Below are positions 39,780-48,974 of a stretch of DNA of 64,000 nucleotides, piece after piece (position 1 is the first letter of the stretch; every line of letters begins with the position of its first letter). Position numbers and translations under genes: made by a program. Source of the stretch: Ruegeria atlantica (GTDB lineage: Bacteria > Pseudomonadota > Alphaproteobacteria > Rhodobacterales > Rhodobacteraceae); NCBI RefSeq assembly GCF_013032005.1, contig NZ_WQBE01000001.1, positions 744,001-808,000 on the forward strand, given 5' to 3'. The notes beneath the pieces were generated by a model. It made no database searches and was not told the DNA's origin. It saw only the letters and a list, made by a program, of their open reading frames with translations.

Positions 39780-40826
39780 ATGAACAGCACCATGAGTACC
39801 GCACGTTTGACGATCAATCTTCAGGCGCTCGCCAGCAACTGGCGGGCGCTCAATGCAAAAACGGATGTCGAGACCGGCGCCGTGGTCAAAGCTGACGCCT
39901 ACGGCCTTGGTGCCGGACCGGTGTCTGCGATCCTGGCCGAAGAAGGCGTTCGCAAGTTCTTTGTCGCCGCCGCAGAAGAAGGCGCCGCCGTGCGCAAAGC
40001 CGTTGGCCCCGATCCCCAGATTTTTGTCTTCTCAGGGTTCATGGAAGGTGACAACGGGCTGCACTTTGCTGACAACCTGATTCCTTTGATCAACTCTCCG
40101 GAACAGTTCAAACGCCTGCAACAGGCCATGCCGAGTCACCCATTCGGAGTTCAACTGGACAGTGGAATGAACCGTCTGGGCCTTGAGCCCGCCGATTGGG
40201 CCGCGCTGAGGTCTGAGATGGAAAGCCAGAACCCACAGGCGGTCATATCGCATTTGGCCTGCTCGGATGAGCCCGACCACCCGATGAACCGTCAACAGCT
40301 AAAGACCTTCCGCGATATGACCGATGGTGTCACCGCACCACGGTCGCTGGCGGCAACGGCGGGCACGCTGATGGGCTCGGAATTCCACTTTGATTTCTGC
40401 CGTCCGGGCGTTGGTCTTTATGGCGGCATGCCATTTGCCGACGCCAAGCCCGTCGTAACCGTCGATCTGCCCGTCATTCAGGTGCGCGCGGTCGAAGTTG
40501 GTGAAACCGTCGGTTATGGCGGTAGCTGGGTTGCCCGACGCCCATCACGAATCGCAACCGTGGCCGCAGGGTATGCGGACGGGCTGCACCGGGCCATTGG
40601 CGGCGGTATCGACGCATTTGCCGGGGACCAACCCTGCCCTGTGGTCGGTCGCATATCGATGGACCTTGTCACCATTGACGTCACTGACCTGCCCGAAGAC
40701 CCAGAACGCCTGCGCATCCTGAACGGTCACCAGACAGTCGATGACCTGGCCGAGGCCGCAGGCACCATCGGGTATGAAATCCTCACTTCGCTTGGCGCGC
40801 GTTATTCACGGGGTTACGTGGAATGA
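39780..40826 (+). CDS. alr: Alanine racemase
   Basis: A 348-residue PLP enzyme making D-alanine for peptidoglycan. The PLP lysine is in [10 protein letters not shown] (about residue 38) and the second catalytic tyrosine in [12 protein letters not shown] (about 245). A further ATG at 39792 gives a start, MSTARLTI, closer to the family, and no ribosome-binding site decides between the two. The stop overlaps the mlaE start by 4 bp, so alr is the first gene of the lipid-transport operon. Confidence 0.94.
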   Translation: MNSTMSTARLTINLQALASNWRALNAKTDVETGAVVKADAYGLGAGPVSAILAEEGVRKFFVAAAEEGAAVRKAVGPDPQIFVFSGFMEGDNGLHFADNLIPLINSPEQFKRLQQAMPSHPFGVQLDSGMNRLGLEPADWAALRSEMESQNPQAVISHLACSDEPDHPMNRQQLKTFRDMTDGVTAPRSLAATAGTLMGSEFHFDFCRPGVGLYGGMPFADAKPVVTVDLPVIQVRAVEVGETVGYGGSWVARRPSRIATVAAGYADGLHRAIGGGIDAFAGDQPCPVVGRISMDLVTIDVTDLPEDPERLRILNGHQTVDDLAEAAGTIGYEILTSLGARYSRGYVE

Positions 40827-41605
40827 GTCCTCTTTCTCTGTTGGGCGGGTTGGGCCGCGCGGTCCTGGCGCTGTTTGCCACCTTTGGCAAAGTCGCGCTG
40901 TTTACGATTGATGCGATCTCGCACATTTTTCGTCCGCCCTACTACCCGCGCGAATTTATCGTCGCGCTGATGAACATCGGCTGGCTGTCCCTGCCTGTCG
41001 TCGGCCTGACCGCCATTTTCACTGGTGGCGCGCTGGCGCTGCAGATCTACGCTGGCGGCGCTCGCTTCAACGCCGAGGCCGTGGTGCCGCAGATCGTTGC
41101 CATCGGTATGGTGCGCGAACTGGGCCCCGTGCTGGTGGGCCTGATGATCGCCGCCCGCGTGACCTCGTCCATCGCAGCCGAGATCGCCACCATGAAAGTG
41201 ACCGAGCAGATCGACGCGCTAGTCACCCTGTCCACTCATCCGATGAAATACCTGACGGCCCCGCGCGTTCTGGCCGCGCTGATTACCGTGCCGCTACTGG
41301 TCGGGATCGGAGATATCATTGGCATCGCGGGCGGTTATGTCGTTGCGACCCAAAATTTGGGTTTCAATCCGGCGACCTACCTGCTGAACACAGTCAATTT
41401 CCTTGAGGCCCATGACATCATGTCGTCGCTGGCCAAGGGCGCAGCCTTCGGCCTGATCGCGGCGGTCATGGGCTGCTTTTACGGCATGAACTCGGGCCGC
41501 GGTGCGCAGGGTGTGGGCCGCGCCACCAAATCCTCGGTCGAATCTGCTGCTATCATGATTCTGGCCACCAACTTCATTCTGACAGGGGTGTTCTTCTCGC
41601 TATGA
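40823..41605 (+). CDS. mlaE: MlaE-type phospholipid ABC permease
   Basis: A 260-residue inner-membrane permease of the MlaE family with five to six helices. The typical block is [14 protein letters not shown] (about 68), [12 protein letters not shown] near the N-terminus and [20 protein letters not shown] (about 95). It moves phospholipids between the inner membrane and a periplasmic MCE protein. mlaF follows with a 4-bp overlap. No MCE-domain gene (mlaD) or mlaC is in this operon, so its periplasmic partner is encoded elsewhere. Confidence 0.94.
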   Translation: MSPLSLLGGLGRAVLALFATFGKVALFTIDAISHIFRPPYYPREFIVALMNIGWLSLPVVGLTAIFTGGALALQIYAGGARFNAEAVVPQIVAIGMVRELGPVLVGLMIAARVTSSIAAEIATMKVTEQIDALVTLSTHPMKYLTAPRVLAALITVPLLVGIGDIIGIAGGYVVATQNLGFNPATYLLNTVNFLEAHDIMSSLAKGAAFGLIAAVMGCFYGMNSGRGAQGVGRATKSSVESAAIMILATNFILTGVFFSL

Positions 41606-42348
41606 TCCGGATGGAGAACGTACAAAAGGCCTTTGGCGACAATCGGGTTCTGCAGGGCATGGACCTTGAGATCCCCAAGGGTACCTCGATGGTCATCATC
41701 GGCGGTTCGGGCACCGGCAAATCGGTGGCGCTGAAATGTATCCTTGGCCTGATCAAGCCCGACAGCGGCATGATCTATGTGGATGACAAAGACGCCACCA
41801 AGGGGGACCGGGACAAGTTTTTGGCCCGGTTCGGAATGCTGTTTCAGGGCGCTGCTCTTTTTGACTCGCTGCCCGTCTGGCAGAACGTCAGCTTCCGCCT
41901 GCTGCGCGGTCCGCTGAAGCGCCCGCCGGAATACGCCCGCGAAATCGCCATCGAGAAACTGCGCCGCGTGGGTCTGAAATCTGATGTGGCCGATCGGTTT
42001 CCGTCTGAACTGTCGGGCGGTATGCAAAAACGCGTGGGCCTCGCCCGCGCCATCGCCGCCGAACCCGAGATCATTTTCTTCGACGAGCCCACCACCGGTC
42101 TCGATCCGATCATGTCCGGCGTCATCAACGACCTGATCCGCGAGATCGTGACCGAGATGGGCGCCACCGCGATGACCATCACCCACGACATGAGTTCCGT
42201 CCGCGCGATTGCCGACAACGTGGCCATGCTGCACGGAGGCGTCATCCAATGGACCGGTCCGGTCAGCCAGATGGACGCCTCGGGTGATCCTTACGTTGAG
42301 CAGTTCATCAGCGGGAGTGCCGAGGGACCGATAGAGGCGGTGCGGTGA
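41602..42348 (+). CDS. mlaF: MlaF-type ABC ATPase
   Basis: A 248-residue ATPase for the MlaE permease. Walker A GGSGTGKS (about 34), the ABC signature LSGGMQKRVGLARA (about 137), Walker B IIFFDEPTTGLDP and the switch histidine in MTITHD are intact. The C-terminus is slightly longer than the minimal ATPase. It is coupled to mlaE upstream by a 4-bp overlap and, oddly, to the AT-rich gene downstream by GTGA. Confidence 0.95.
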   Translation: MIRMENVQKAFGDNRVLQGMDLEIPKGTSMVIIGGSGTGKSVALKCILGLIKPDSGMIYVDDKDATKGDRDKFLARFGMLFQGAALFDSLPVWQNVSFRLLRGPLKRPPEYAREIAIEKLRRVGLKSDVADRFPSELSGGMQKRVGLARAIAAEPEIIFFDEPTTGLDPIMSGVINDLIREIVTEMGATAMTITHDMSSVRAIADNVAMLHGGVIQWTGPVSQMDASGDPYVEQFISGSAEGPIEAVR

Positions 42349-42956
42349 CTGAACCAATTGAAGAAATAGTAGATTTTTTTGACTACGCCGACGCATATTT
42401 TTCAGCGTGTAAAACAATATTTCCTAAGCAGGATTGGGCAAAAAGTGTAAAGGAATACTCTGATCACAAAGACCGTGTATTTCGTGTTGGACCAGTTTAT
42501 CAGAATCTGGGCTTGGCAACCGAACTAACATTCAAGACTTCTCTGCTAGTTTCAGGTTTCTCAAAGAGAAACGTGACGAAGCTTGGGCACAATCTAGAAA
42601 AACTGCTAGGCGAGTTACGAAACACTCGTGACCTCAACAAGGTAGATGACAGAGCTTTCGAAGCCGCGACCCTAGTCGGACCTCCACCTGGCATGCTGCA
42701 ACGGATCGAAAAGACGGGGCAGTCACCACAAGCATGGTATCTGTTTTCAACCCATATCCGTTCTCTGAATAGCAACTACAATTTATTCGAAATGCATGAC
42801 GGCGGAACAAGCGCGGAAAAGTTCCGCTCGCGTTACCCCGCAAAAGACAGAGCTTACCGAGAAGTGTGTGTTGAAGCCATCATAGCTGGGCTGGATACTT
42901 TGATGGAAGAAATTCAAACTGAATTAAACCAAAGGCTTTCAAAAAGAGAAAACTAA
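42345..42956 (+). CDS. HEPN-like protein of unknown function, AT-rich insert
   Basis: A 203-residue, largely helical protein. The segment LATELTFKTSLLVSG (about 57-71) followed by RNVTKLGHNLEKLL (75-88) resembles the start of HEPN domains, which often have a KxxLxxxG...GHdL pattern. The R-x6-H pair at 75/82 matches the HEPN RNase motif spacing (R-x4-6-H), but its location is not the usual one, so the match is tentative. Base composition is far more AT-rich than mlaF or radA, which suggests recent acquisition. Yet the GTG start overlaps the mlaF stop. Function unknown; a toxin or defence role is possible. Confidence 0.6.
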   Translation: MTEPIEEIVDFFDYADAYFSACKTIFPKQDWAKSVKEYSDHKDRVFRVGPVYQNLGLATELTFKTSLLVSGFSKRNVTKLGHNLEKLLGELRNTRDLNKVDDRAFEAATLVGPPPGMLQRIEKTGQSPQAWYLFSTHIRSLNSNYNLFEMHDGGTSAEKFRSRYPAKDRAYREVCVEAIIAGLDTLMEEIQTELNQRLSKREN

Positions 42957-43038
42957 TATGCTTCTTAGTGTGAACGCGGTTAAGGCTATGGAATAGTGAG
43001 TAAAGGTACTGCCGTTCGAAATAGGCAAAATTGCTAGA

Positions 43039-43491
43039 ATGATCCTCCGCCTCGCCACCCTCTCGCTCTTAATCCTCTACCCCATCGCGTGGTTCGCCCC
43101 TCTGATGCGTGCGGGGCTGCTGCCGATCTTCGGTCTCAGCGAAATCAGCGTCATCACTGGCCTGCAATCCCTCTGGAAATCCGACGTCTTTCTGGCGCTG
43201 ATCGTCACCATCTTCGCTCTCGTCGCGCCTTACATCAAAACCATCGGCACCGCCCTGATACAGTGGGATCTGCTTGATGCCCGCGTCCAACCCGCGCTGA
43301 ACATCCTTGGCAAGCTGGCCATGGCCGACATCTTCCTGATCGCGCTCTATATCACTCTGGCCAAGGGAATTTCCTACGCGACCATCGAAACCGCATGGGG
43401 TCTGTACCTGTTCACGGCCTGCATTCTGGCCTCGCTCGCGGTGGGCCACATTACCGAAATGACACGCAGATCACGAAATACTCAGATGTAA
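43039..43491 (+). CDS. PqiA-like (paraquat-inducible protein A) membrane protein
   Basis: A 150-residue protein with four hydrophobic helices (about 1-22, 45-65, 85-108 and 118-140), matching one half of PqiA. PqiA-type proteins work with MCE proteins in lipid traffic to the outer membrane, which fits the mlaE-mlaF genes upstream. The N-terminal cysteine zinc motifs of longer PqiA proteins are missing. The AT-rich gene separates it from mlaF, so it was probably once adjacent. A perfect inverted repeat begins over its last codons. Confidence 0.78.
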   Translation: MILRLATLSLLILYPIAWFAPLMRAGLLPIFGLSEISVITGLQSLWKSDVFLALIVTIFALVAPYIKTIGTALIQWDLLDARVQPALNILGKLAMADIFLIALYITLAKGISYATIETAWGLYLFTACILASLAVGHITEMTRRSRNTQM

Positions 43492-43517
43492 TTGATTGAA
43501 AACACTCATCTGAGTAT
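43478..43517. repeat. Inverted repeat at the pqiA stop codon
   Basis: ATACTCAGATG (43478-43488) and CATCTGAGTAT (43507-43517) form a perfect 11-bp stem with an 18-nt loop. The loop contains the pqiA stop codon. The stem is AT-rich and only a loose T-rich stretch follows, so it may be a weak terminator or an mRNA 3'-end stabiliser. Confidence 0.5.
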
Positions 43518-43640
43518 CATCTTTATATTTCGAGCAGTGACAATTTGTAGTTTTCGGGTCCGTAGCGGATCAATCTGTGTGTTTTGGATGCTCTCCGCTT
43601 GGGCCTGGTGTGTACCGGTTCTAGAAGGAGTTCGTCGAAC

Positions 43641-44423
43641 ATGACTGCCCTCCATAACATTACATTGCAATTTCAGAATGCCTTTTTAAGACTGACTTTT
43701 TTCCTCATTTGCGCGGCAGCCCTGTTCGCCGTTTCAGCCACATTTTTATCTGCCTTAGGCGTATTACCCTGGCTATCCATGCAAGCCGGTTTCGGCGGTG
43801 GGCCAGTGCAAGACGCCGGGATGTTCATCCAGATCGGCCTGACCGTTCTGATTCTCATGCTGGCATTCTATCTACCAGCGAATGCCCGAATGATGGCATT
43901 GGAAAACAATCACCGCAAATTTGCCCTGAACATGCACGACATATCAGACGCCTATCAAATGGCCCACGCAGCGGACCGTGGCGGCCTGTTCATGATGTCG
44001 TCCGAGTTTGACGCGGTCAAAGAACGTATGGCCTTTCTGCGCCAACACCCTGACCTACAGACACTCGAGCCCGAAATCCTGGAACTGGCCGCACAGATGA
44101 GCCAGATCAGCCACGAACTGGCTGAAACCTATGGCGACGTGCGGATCAATCGCGCCCGAACCTTCCTACAACAACGTCAGGAAGAGATTGAGCTGTTCCA
44201 GAAGCGTCTCGAAGAAGCCCAGGTGATCCAGAACGAATTGCGCCAATGGACGCGCGATGTCGAAATGGAAGAAACCATCGCCAAGTCACAACTGGCCCGC
44301 CTGCGGGATGAGCTGTTTGAGCTGTTACCCGAACTGTCGGCTCAGCTGCAAACACCTCCCAAGGACAGCTCGACCAAAGCCTCAAGCGTGGTCGCCATGT
44401 CCCCGCCCCGCGCGGCGGAATAG
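43641..44423 (+). CDS. Membrane-anchored coiled-coil protein upstream of radA
   Basis: A 260-residue protein with two N-terminal hydrophobic helices (about 15-42 and 60-80) and a long charged coiled-coil-like region (about 95-245) rich in Glu/Gln/Arg. Conserved-looking blocks are LENNHRKFALNMHDISDAY and SEFDAVKERMAFLRQHPDL. Rhodobacterial relatives next to radA are labelled DNA repair protein. No nuclease, helicase or ATPase motif is visible, so that label rests on context only. ATG at 43641 follows AGAAGGAG. Confidence 0.72.
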   Translation: MTALHNITLQFQNAFLRLTFFLICAAALFAVSATFLSALGVLPWLSMQAGFGGGPVQDAGMFIQIGLTVLILMLAFYLPANARMMALENNHRKFALNMHDISDAYQMAHAADRGGLFMMSSEFDAVKERMAFLRQHPDLQTLEPEILELAAQMSQISHELAETYGDVRINRARTFLQQRQEEIELFQKRLEEAQVIQNELRQWTRDVEMEETIAKSQLARLRDELFELLPELSAQLQTPPKDSSTKASSVVAMSPPRAAE

Positions 44424-44544
44424 GCGCTTGGCGCCTTTGCCGCGAACGATGGCCCATCGGGCCTGAGGACGCGGCACCCCACCGGTGCAGATGAATGCCT
44501 TGCAAGGGCTTGAAGAACCGCCGATCCTCGGGCACCAAGGCCGC

Positions 44545-45906
44545 ATGGCAAAAACGACTTTCTCCTGTTCGGCCTGCGGCGCGTCGCATTCGCGCTGGTC
44601 CGGGCGTTGTGACGCATGCGGCGAGTGGAACACCATTTCGCAGGACGTACCCCTTTCGGCGGGTCCCGCCAAGAAATCCTTGGGCGGCAAACGCGGCCAG
44701 TCCATCGTACTCACCGATCTGTCGACCGAAGAAACACCCCCGCCCCGTACGCTTTGCGGGGTTGAGGAACTGGACCGCGTGCTTGGCGGTGGCCTTGTTC
44801 CCGCCTCGGCCCTGCTGGTGGGCGGCGACCCCGGCATCGGCAAATCCACCCTTCTGCTGCAGGCCGCGGCGCGCTTTTCCCGTGCGGGCGTCAAAACCAT
44901 CTATGTTTCCGGCGAAGAAGCCAGCGCGCAGGTTCGAATGCGGGCCCGCCGTCTGGGGCTCGAGGACGCGCCGGTTCAACTGGCGGCTGAGACCAACCTA
45001 CGCAACATCCTGACGACGCTTGAGGCTGAAAAGCCCGGTCTGGCCATCATCGACTCGATTCAGACCATGTGGGCCGACAATGTGGACAGCGCCCCCGGCT
45101 CAGTGTCACAAGTCCGGGCCGCAGCGCATGAATTGACCACGTTTGCGAAACGACACGGCGTATCAATCATCATGGTCGGCCATGTCACCAAGGAAGGCCA
45201 GATCGCAGGCCCCCGCGTGGTCGAGCACATGGTCGACACCGTGCTCTATTTCGAAGGTGAACGTGGCCATCAGTTCCGCATCTTGCGCGCCGTGAAAAAC
45301 CGTTTTGGCCCCGCTGATGAAATCGGCGTGTTCGAAATGACCGGCAAAGGGTTGGCGCAGGTCACAAACCCCTCGGCCTTGTTCCTGTCGGAACGCGGCA
45401 CCCCCAGCCCCGGTTCGGCCGTTTTCGCCGGAATTGAGGGCACCCGCCCTGTTTTGGTGGAATTGCAAGCACTTGTGGCATCGTCCCCGCATTCCCAACC
45501 CCGCCGGACCGTGGTCGGATGGGATAGTGGGCGGCTGGCCATGATCCTTGCCGTTCTTGAAGCACGCTGTGGCATCCCCTTTGCCGGGTTGGACGTTTAC
45601 CTGAACGTCGCCGGAGGGATGAAAATCAGCGAACCGGCCGCCGACCTTGCCGTGGCGGCCGCATTGCTGAGTGCCCGAGAAGACACAGCTCTGCCCGCCG
45701 ATACGGTGATTTTTGGAGAAATCTCGTTATCCGGGGCACTTAGACCGGCCCCACAGACAGAAAACAGGTTGAAAGAAGCCCAAAAACTTGGTTTCACGTC
45801 GGCAATCGCTCCGGCGGGCGGCAAAACCGGTACTGTGGCAGGTCTGACACTCACCCGACCCTCTGATTTGGTGGGGTTTGTTGGCGAAACCTTCGGAGCA
45901 GGTTAA
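44545..45906 (+). CDS. radA: DNA repair protein RadA (Sms)
   Basis: A 453-residue RecA-like helicase that processes recombination intermediates. It has an N-terminal C4 zinc finger (CSACGASHSRWSGRCDACG), Walker A GGDPGIGKST (about 92), the RadA-specific KNRFG motif (about 252) and a C-terminal Lon-protease-like domain (from about 300; LDVYLNVAGGMKI and the FGEISLSGALRPAP block). ATG at 44545 directly precedes the zinc finger; the upstream frame is not conserved in character. It is followed 42 bp later by cvpA. Confidence 0.97.
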   Translation: MAKTTFSCSACGASHSRWSGRCDACGEWNTISQDVPLSAGPAKKSLGGKRGQSIVLTDLSTEETPPPRTLCGVEELDRVLGGGLVPASALLVGGDPGIGKSTLLLQAAARFSRAGVKTIYVSGEEASAQVRMRARRLGLEDAPVQLAAETNLRNILTTLEAEKPGLAIIDSIQTMWADNVDSAPGSVSQVRAAAHELTTFAKRHGVSIIMVGHVTKEGQIAGPRVVEHMVDTVLYFEGERGHQFRILRAVKNRFGPADEIGVFEMTGKGLAQVTNPSALFLSERGTPSPGSAVFAGIEGTRPVLVELQALVASSPHSQPRRTVVGWDSGRLAMILAVLEARCGIPFAGLDVYLNVAGGMKISEPAADLAVAAALLSAREDTALPADTVIFGEISLSGALRPAPQTENRLKEAQKLGFTSAIAPAGGKTGTVAGLTLTRPSDLVGFVGETFGAG

Positions 45907-45948
45907 GGTAACGCCTTGAGGGGCTGAAAAAAAGTACAGGCGAGGGCC

Positions 45949-46554
45949 ATGGAAGGTTTTACAATTATCGACGGGGTGGTTGCCCTGATCATCGTCGTGT
46001 CAGGCCTGCTGGCCTATTCACGCGGATTTTTACGTGAGGTTTTGGCCATCGCGGGCTGGGTCGCAGCCGCCGTACTGGCCTTTATTTTTGCACCCCAGGC
46101 CGTTCCGCTGGTGAAAGAGATCCCGGTCGTCGGAGATTTCCTGCGCGACAGCTGCGAATTGTCAGTGATCACCGGCTTTGCCGCCGTGTTTGCGATCGCT
46201 CTGATCGTGGTCAGCATCTTTACTCCGCTGTTTTCATCGATCGTGCAACGCTCGGCCATTGGCGGGTTGGATCAGGCGCTTGGCTTATTCTTTGGCATCG
46301 CGCGCGGCATCCTGTTGGTGGCTATCGCCTTCTTTGTCTATGACACTGTTATGACCGGTCAATCTTATACGATGGTCGACGAAAGCCGTTCCGCCAAAGT
46401 GTTCGAACAATTCAGCGACCGCATCGAAGAACAAAACCCCGAGCAATGGCTGGGTTGGGTCACACAACAATATGAAGAGCTGGTGGCAAGCTGTGGCGCC
46501 GGCACCGAGGCGCCAGAGGCATCGGAAACCACGGCACCGACCGCAACTGAATAA
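45949..46554 (+). CDS. cvpA: CvpA-family inner-membrane protein
   Basis: A 201-residue protein with four hydrophobic helices in the first 145 residues (SRGFLREVLAIAGWVAAAVL is typical) and a C-terminal Ala/Thr/Glu-rich tail. CvpA supports envelope homeostasis and colicin V production in E. coli; its exact activity is unknown. As in E. coli, it lies just upstream of purF, here with a small zinc-finger gene on the opposite strand in between. A terminator follows. Confidence 0.92.
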   Translation: MEGFTIIDGVVALIIVVSGLLAYSRGFLREVLAIAGWVAAAVLAFIFAPQAVPLVKEIPVVGDFLRDSCELSVITGFAAVFAIALIVVSIFTPLFSSIVQRSAIGGLDQALGLFFGIARGILLVAIAFFVYDTVMTGQSYTMVDESRSAKVFEQFSDRIEEQNPEQWLGWVTQQYEELVASCGAGTEAPEASETTAPTATE

Positions 46555-46557
46555 GAA

Positions 46558-46584
46558 AAAGCCCGGCATTGATCGGGCTTTCTT
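46558..46584 (+). terminator. Intrinsic terminator after cvpA
   Basis: AAAGCCCG (46558-46565) pairs with CGGGCTTT (46574-46581); a T-rich stretch continues. It begins 3 bp after the cvpA stop. With A on its left side it can also serve the leftward small gene. Confidence 0.8.
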
Positions 46585-46596
46585 CTTGGCTGCCTT

Positions 46597-46830
46597 TCAG
46601 ACGTATTCAGTTAAAAAACCTTCTCCACCGCAAACCGTGCATCGGGTGTTCTTCAGGCCAAAGCACCCCTCGCAGCGGCCCATTATGGGTTTGCCGTGGA
46701 TATCGCGGCTTTTGATCACCTCGCCAGAGCCATTGCAAATCGGACAAGGCGACCGGCCCATGCCACGGCAGCGATGGCACCGGCGTTTTACTGGGTCTTC
46801 CTTTTTTCTTCCTTGCTTGTGTTCCCACAT
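46597..46830 (-). CDS. Mini zinc-finger protein, DnaJ-type cysteine motifs
   Basis: A 77-residue protein with four CxxC motifs: CHRCRGMG, CPICNGSG, CEGCFG and CTVCGGEG. This is the CxxCxGxG pattern of the DnaJ zinc-binding region, without J domain or substrate domain. It should bind two zinc ions and may act as a redox or chaperone-like adaptor. ATG at 46830 follows AGGA; an ATG at 46854 has no site. Opposite in direction to cvpA and purF. Confidence 0.75.
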   Translation of the reverse strand: MWEHKQGRKKEDPVKRRCHRCRGMGRSPCPICNGSGEVIKSRDIHGKPIMGRCEGCFGLKNTRCTVCGGEGFLTEYV

Positions 46831-47013
46831 GGCTAACGTCCTATCGAAACTCATACACTAGGTAAAAAACCGCTACTTGCACCATGACAGCACAAGCATG
46901 CCTATATGTCACCTATTCCAGTCACCTTTCATAAAACGCACCTGCGACGATTGGTGAATGTGATCCTTTGATGACACAGGGCGCATTAGGCATTATGTGG
47001 AGGCCGAACTGAC

Positions 47014-47154
47014 ATGGAATCGGAGCCACCGATCTTGCTGTACCTGTTTTCTCTCGCGCTTGCCCTCGTGACATTGGCGCGTTTGCATCATCAGCCGGGA
47101 TGGAAACAAGGCGCACTGGCATACCCATGCAGACGTTCAGATCATCACCGCTAG
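47014..47154 (+). CDS. Small ORF with one hydrophobic helix upstream of purF
   Basis: A 46-codon reading frame with a strong GGAGG site (46999-47003) ten bases before its ATG. The first half is hydrophobic (ILLYLFSLALALVTLA, about residues 7-22) and the second basic with HH and RR pairs. It ends 30 bp before purF. It may be a small membrane protein or a leader whose translation affects purF. No family was recognised. The 183 bp between the zinc-finger gene and this ORF hold nothing recognisable beyond a possible promoter region. Confidence 0.4.
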   Translation: MESEPPILLYLFSLALALVTLARLHHQPGWKQGALAYPCRRSDHHR

Positions 47155-47184
47155 TCAAAACGTCATGGAAATTGGAGCCCGTAC

Positions 47185-48708
47185 ATGTGTGGGATTTTAG
47201 GGATCGCAAGCAGGACACATGATGTCTTTGCGGAAATCTATGACGGGCTGCTGATGCTTCAGCACCGGGGTCAGGATGCCTCGGGGATCGTCACCTATAA
47301 CGACGGCTTCTTCCGTGAAAAGAAGGCAAATGGTCTGGTCAAGGACGTGTTCAACGCACAAGACGCCGAGACCCTTCTGGGTAAGATCGGCATGGGTCAT
47401 GTGCGGTACCCGACCGCAGGATCGCTCAGCGCGTCCGAGGCGCAGCCGTTCTTTGTGAACGCGCCCTATGGCATCTATCTGGTTCATAATGGCAACATAA
47501 CCAACACCGCCGAACAGCGTGAGAAGGTGACCGCCAAATACAGCCGTCACCTGCGCACCACGTCGGATTCGGAGATCCTGCTGAACGTGCTGGCCGACAA
47601 GGTTGCCGATGCGATCAAGGTCAACGGCAACGGCGAACCGATCCGCAACATCTTTGCCGGTGTGAAGATGACGATGGAGCGAATCCAAGGCGCCTATTCG
47701 GTAATCTGTCTGGTTGCCGGTGTCGGCATGCTGGCGTTCCGCGATCCTTATGGCATCCGTCCTCTTTCCGTCGCCAAGCGCGATGTGGACGGCGACGGCG
47801 ACGATTACGCCTTTGCCTCAGAGGATGTGGCCTTTGGCATCAACGGCTTTGAAAAGCTGCGCGACCTTAACCCCGGTGAGGCCATACTGATTGATCTGGA
47901 TGGAAACATGCACACCTTCCAGGCGGTCGAAGGTCAACTGACCCCGTGTATCTTTGAATATGTCTACCTGGCCCGCCCGGACTCGCTGCTGGATGGCGTT
48001 TCGGTTTACAAAACCCAGATGCGCATGGGTCAGACGCTGGCCCGCCAGATCCAAGCCGCAGGGCTTGAGATCGACCGCATCATCCCCGTGCCCGACAGCG
48101 CCCGCCCCGTGGCACTTGAGGTCGCTAAGGCCACCGGCATTCCATACCGCGAAGGTCTGGTCAAAAACCGCTATGTCGGGCGAACCTTCATCATGCCCGG
48201 CCAGGAAGAGCGCCAGAAATCGGTGCGCCGCAAGCTGAACGCCGTTCCCTTGGAGTTCCGCGATCACAACGTTCTGCTGATCGACGATTCCATTGTGCGC
48301 GGCAATACAATCAAGAAGATCGTGCAGATGTGCCGCGAAGCCGGGGCTAAAAAAGTGTACATCGCCAGCGCCTCACCGCCGGTAAAATTCCCCAACGTCT
48401 ATGGCATCGACATGCCCACCAAGCATGAACTGATCGCCAATGGCAAAGATATCGAAGAAATCCGTCAGGAAGTCGGCGCAGATGCCCTGTTCTATCAGGA
48501 TCTCGACGACCTGATCTGGGCGGCCAAAGAAGGCAACCCCGAGATCGAAGCCTTTGACTGTTCCTGTTTCGACGGCAATTACATCACCGGCAGCGTCAGC
48601 GATGACTATCTGGACAGTCTCGAAAACAGCAATCGGGTCAGCAAGAAACGCGCAGATATGCAAGTTCCGGGCGGCTCGTGGAACAGCGCGAAGCTGGCCT
48701 CGGGATAG
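47185..48708 (+). CDS. purF: Amidophosphoribosyltransferase
   Basis: A 507-residue enzyme for the first committed step of purine synthesis: PRPP plus glutamine to phosphoribosylamine. The nucleophile is Cys2 (MCGILGI), freed by removal of the initiator methionine; no propeptide is present. The glutaminase part has HRGQDASGIV and HVRYPTAGS, and the PRPP loop is VLLIDDSIVRGNT (about 369). A CSCFDGNYITG segment near the C-terminus recalls the cysteine segment of iron-sulfur PurF, but the spacing differs, so cluster binding is uncertain. A terminator follows. Confidence 0.97.
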   Translation: MCGILGIASRTHDVFAEIYDGLLMLQHRGQDASGIVTYNDGFFREKKANGLVKDVFNAQDAETLLGKIGMGHVRYPTAGSLSASEAQPFFVNAPYGIYLVHNGNITNTAEQREKVTAKYSRHLRTTSDSEILLNVLADKVADAIKVNGNGEPIRNIFAGVKMTMERIQGAYSVICLVAGVGMLAFRDPYGIRPLSVAKRDVDGDGDDYAFASEDVAFGINGFEKLRDLNPGEAILIDLDGNMHTFQAVEGQLTPCIFEYVYLARPDSLLDGVSVYKTQMRMGQTLARQIQAAGLEIDRIIPVPDSARPVALEVAKATGIPYREGLVKNRYVGRTFIMPGQEERQKSVRRKLNAVPLEFRDHNVLLIDDSIVRGNTIKKIVQMCREAGAKKVYIASASPPVKFPNVYGIDMPTKHELIANGKDIEEIRQEVGADALFYQDLDDLIWAAKEGNPEIEAFDCSCFDGNYITGSVSDDYLDSLENSNRVSKKRADMQVPGGSWNSAKLASG

Positions 48709-48736
48709 GATTTGATCCGAATCGACCTTGCTTTTT

Positions 48737-48769
48737 GGCCCGTTTCACCGATGTGATGCGGGCCTTTTT
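48737..48769 (+). terminator. Intrinsic terminator after purF
   Basis: GGCCCG (48737-48742) pairs with CGGGCC (48759-48764), with an inner TCAC/GTGA pair, then five T. It lies 29 bp after the purF stop. Confidence 0.75.
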
Positions 48770-48974
48770 CTGCCTGCCTGGCAGGCCGCATCGGTAGATT
48801 TCCGCCACAACCCATCGGTGAAGAAATTGCAATCGCAAGGGCTTCGCCGCAATGCCGAATCCCCTTGGGAAGTGCTCGGCCAACCGGGCTTTTCCTTTCT
48901 GATCCGGTTTGGTAGCCCGCTGGTTGCCAACCACTCAATCAAGGGGTCGGGCCGCTGTGGTCAGGCCGGAATAC

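Noticed and set aside
41479..42417. Minus-strand frame of 312 codons over mlaF
   Set aside because: Antisense to mlaF; no conserved features.
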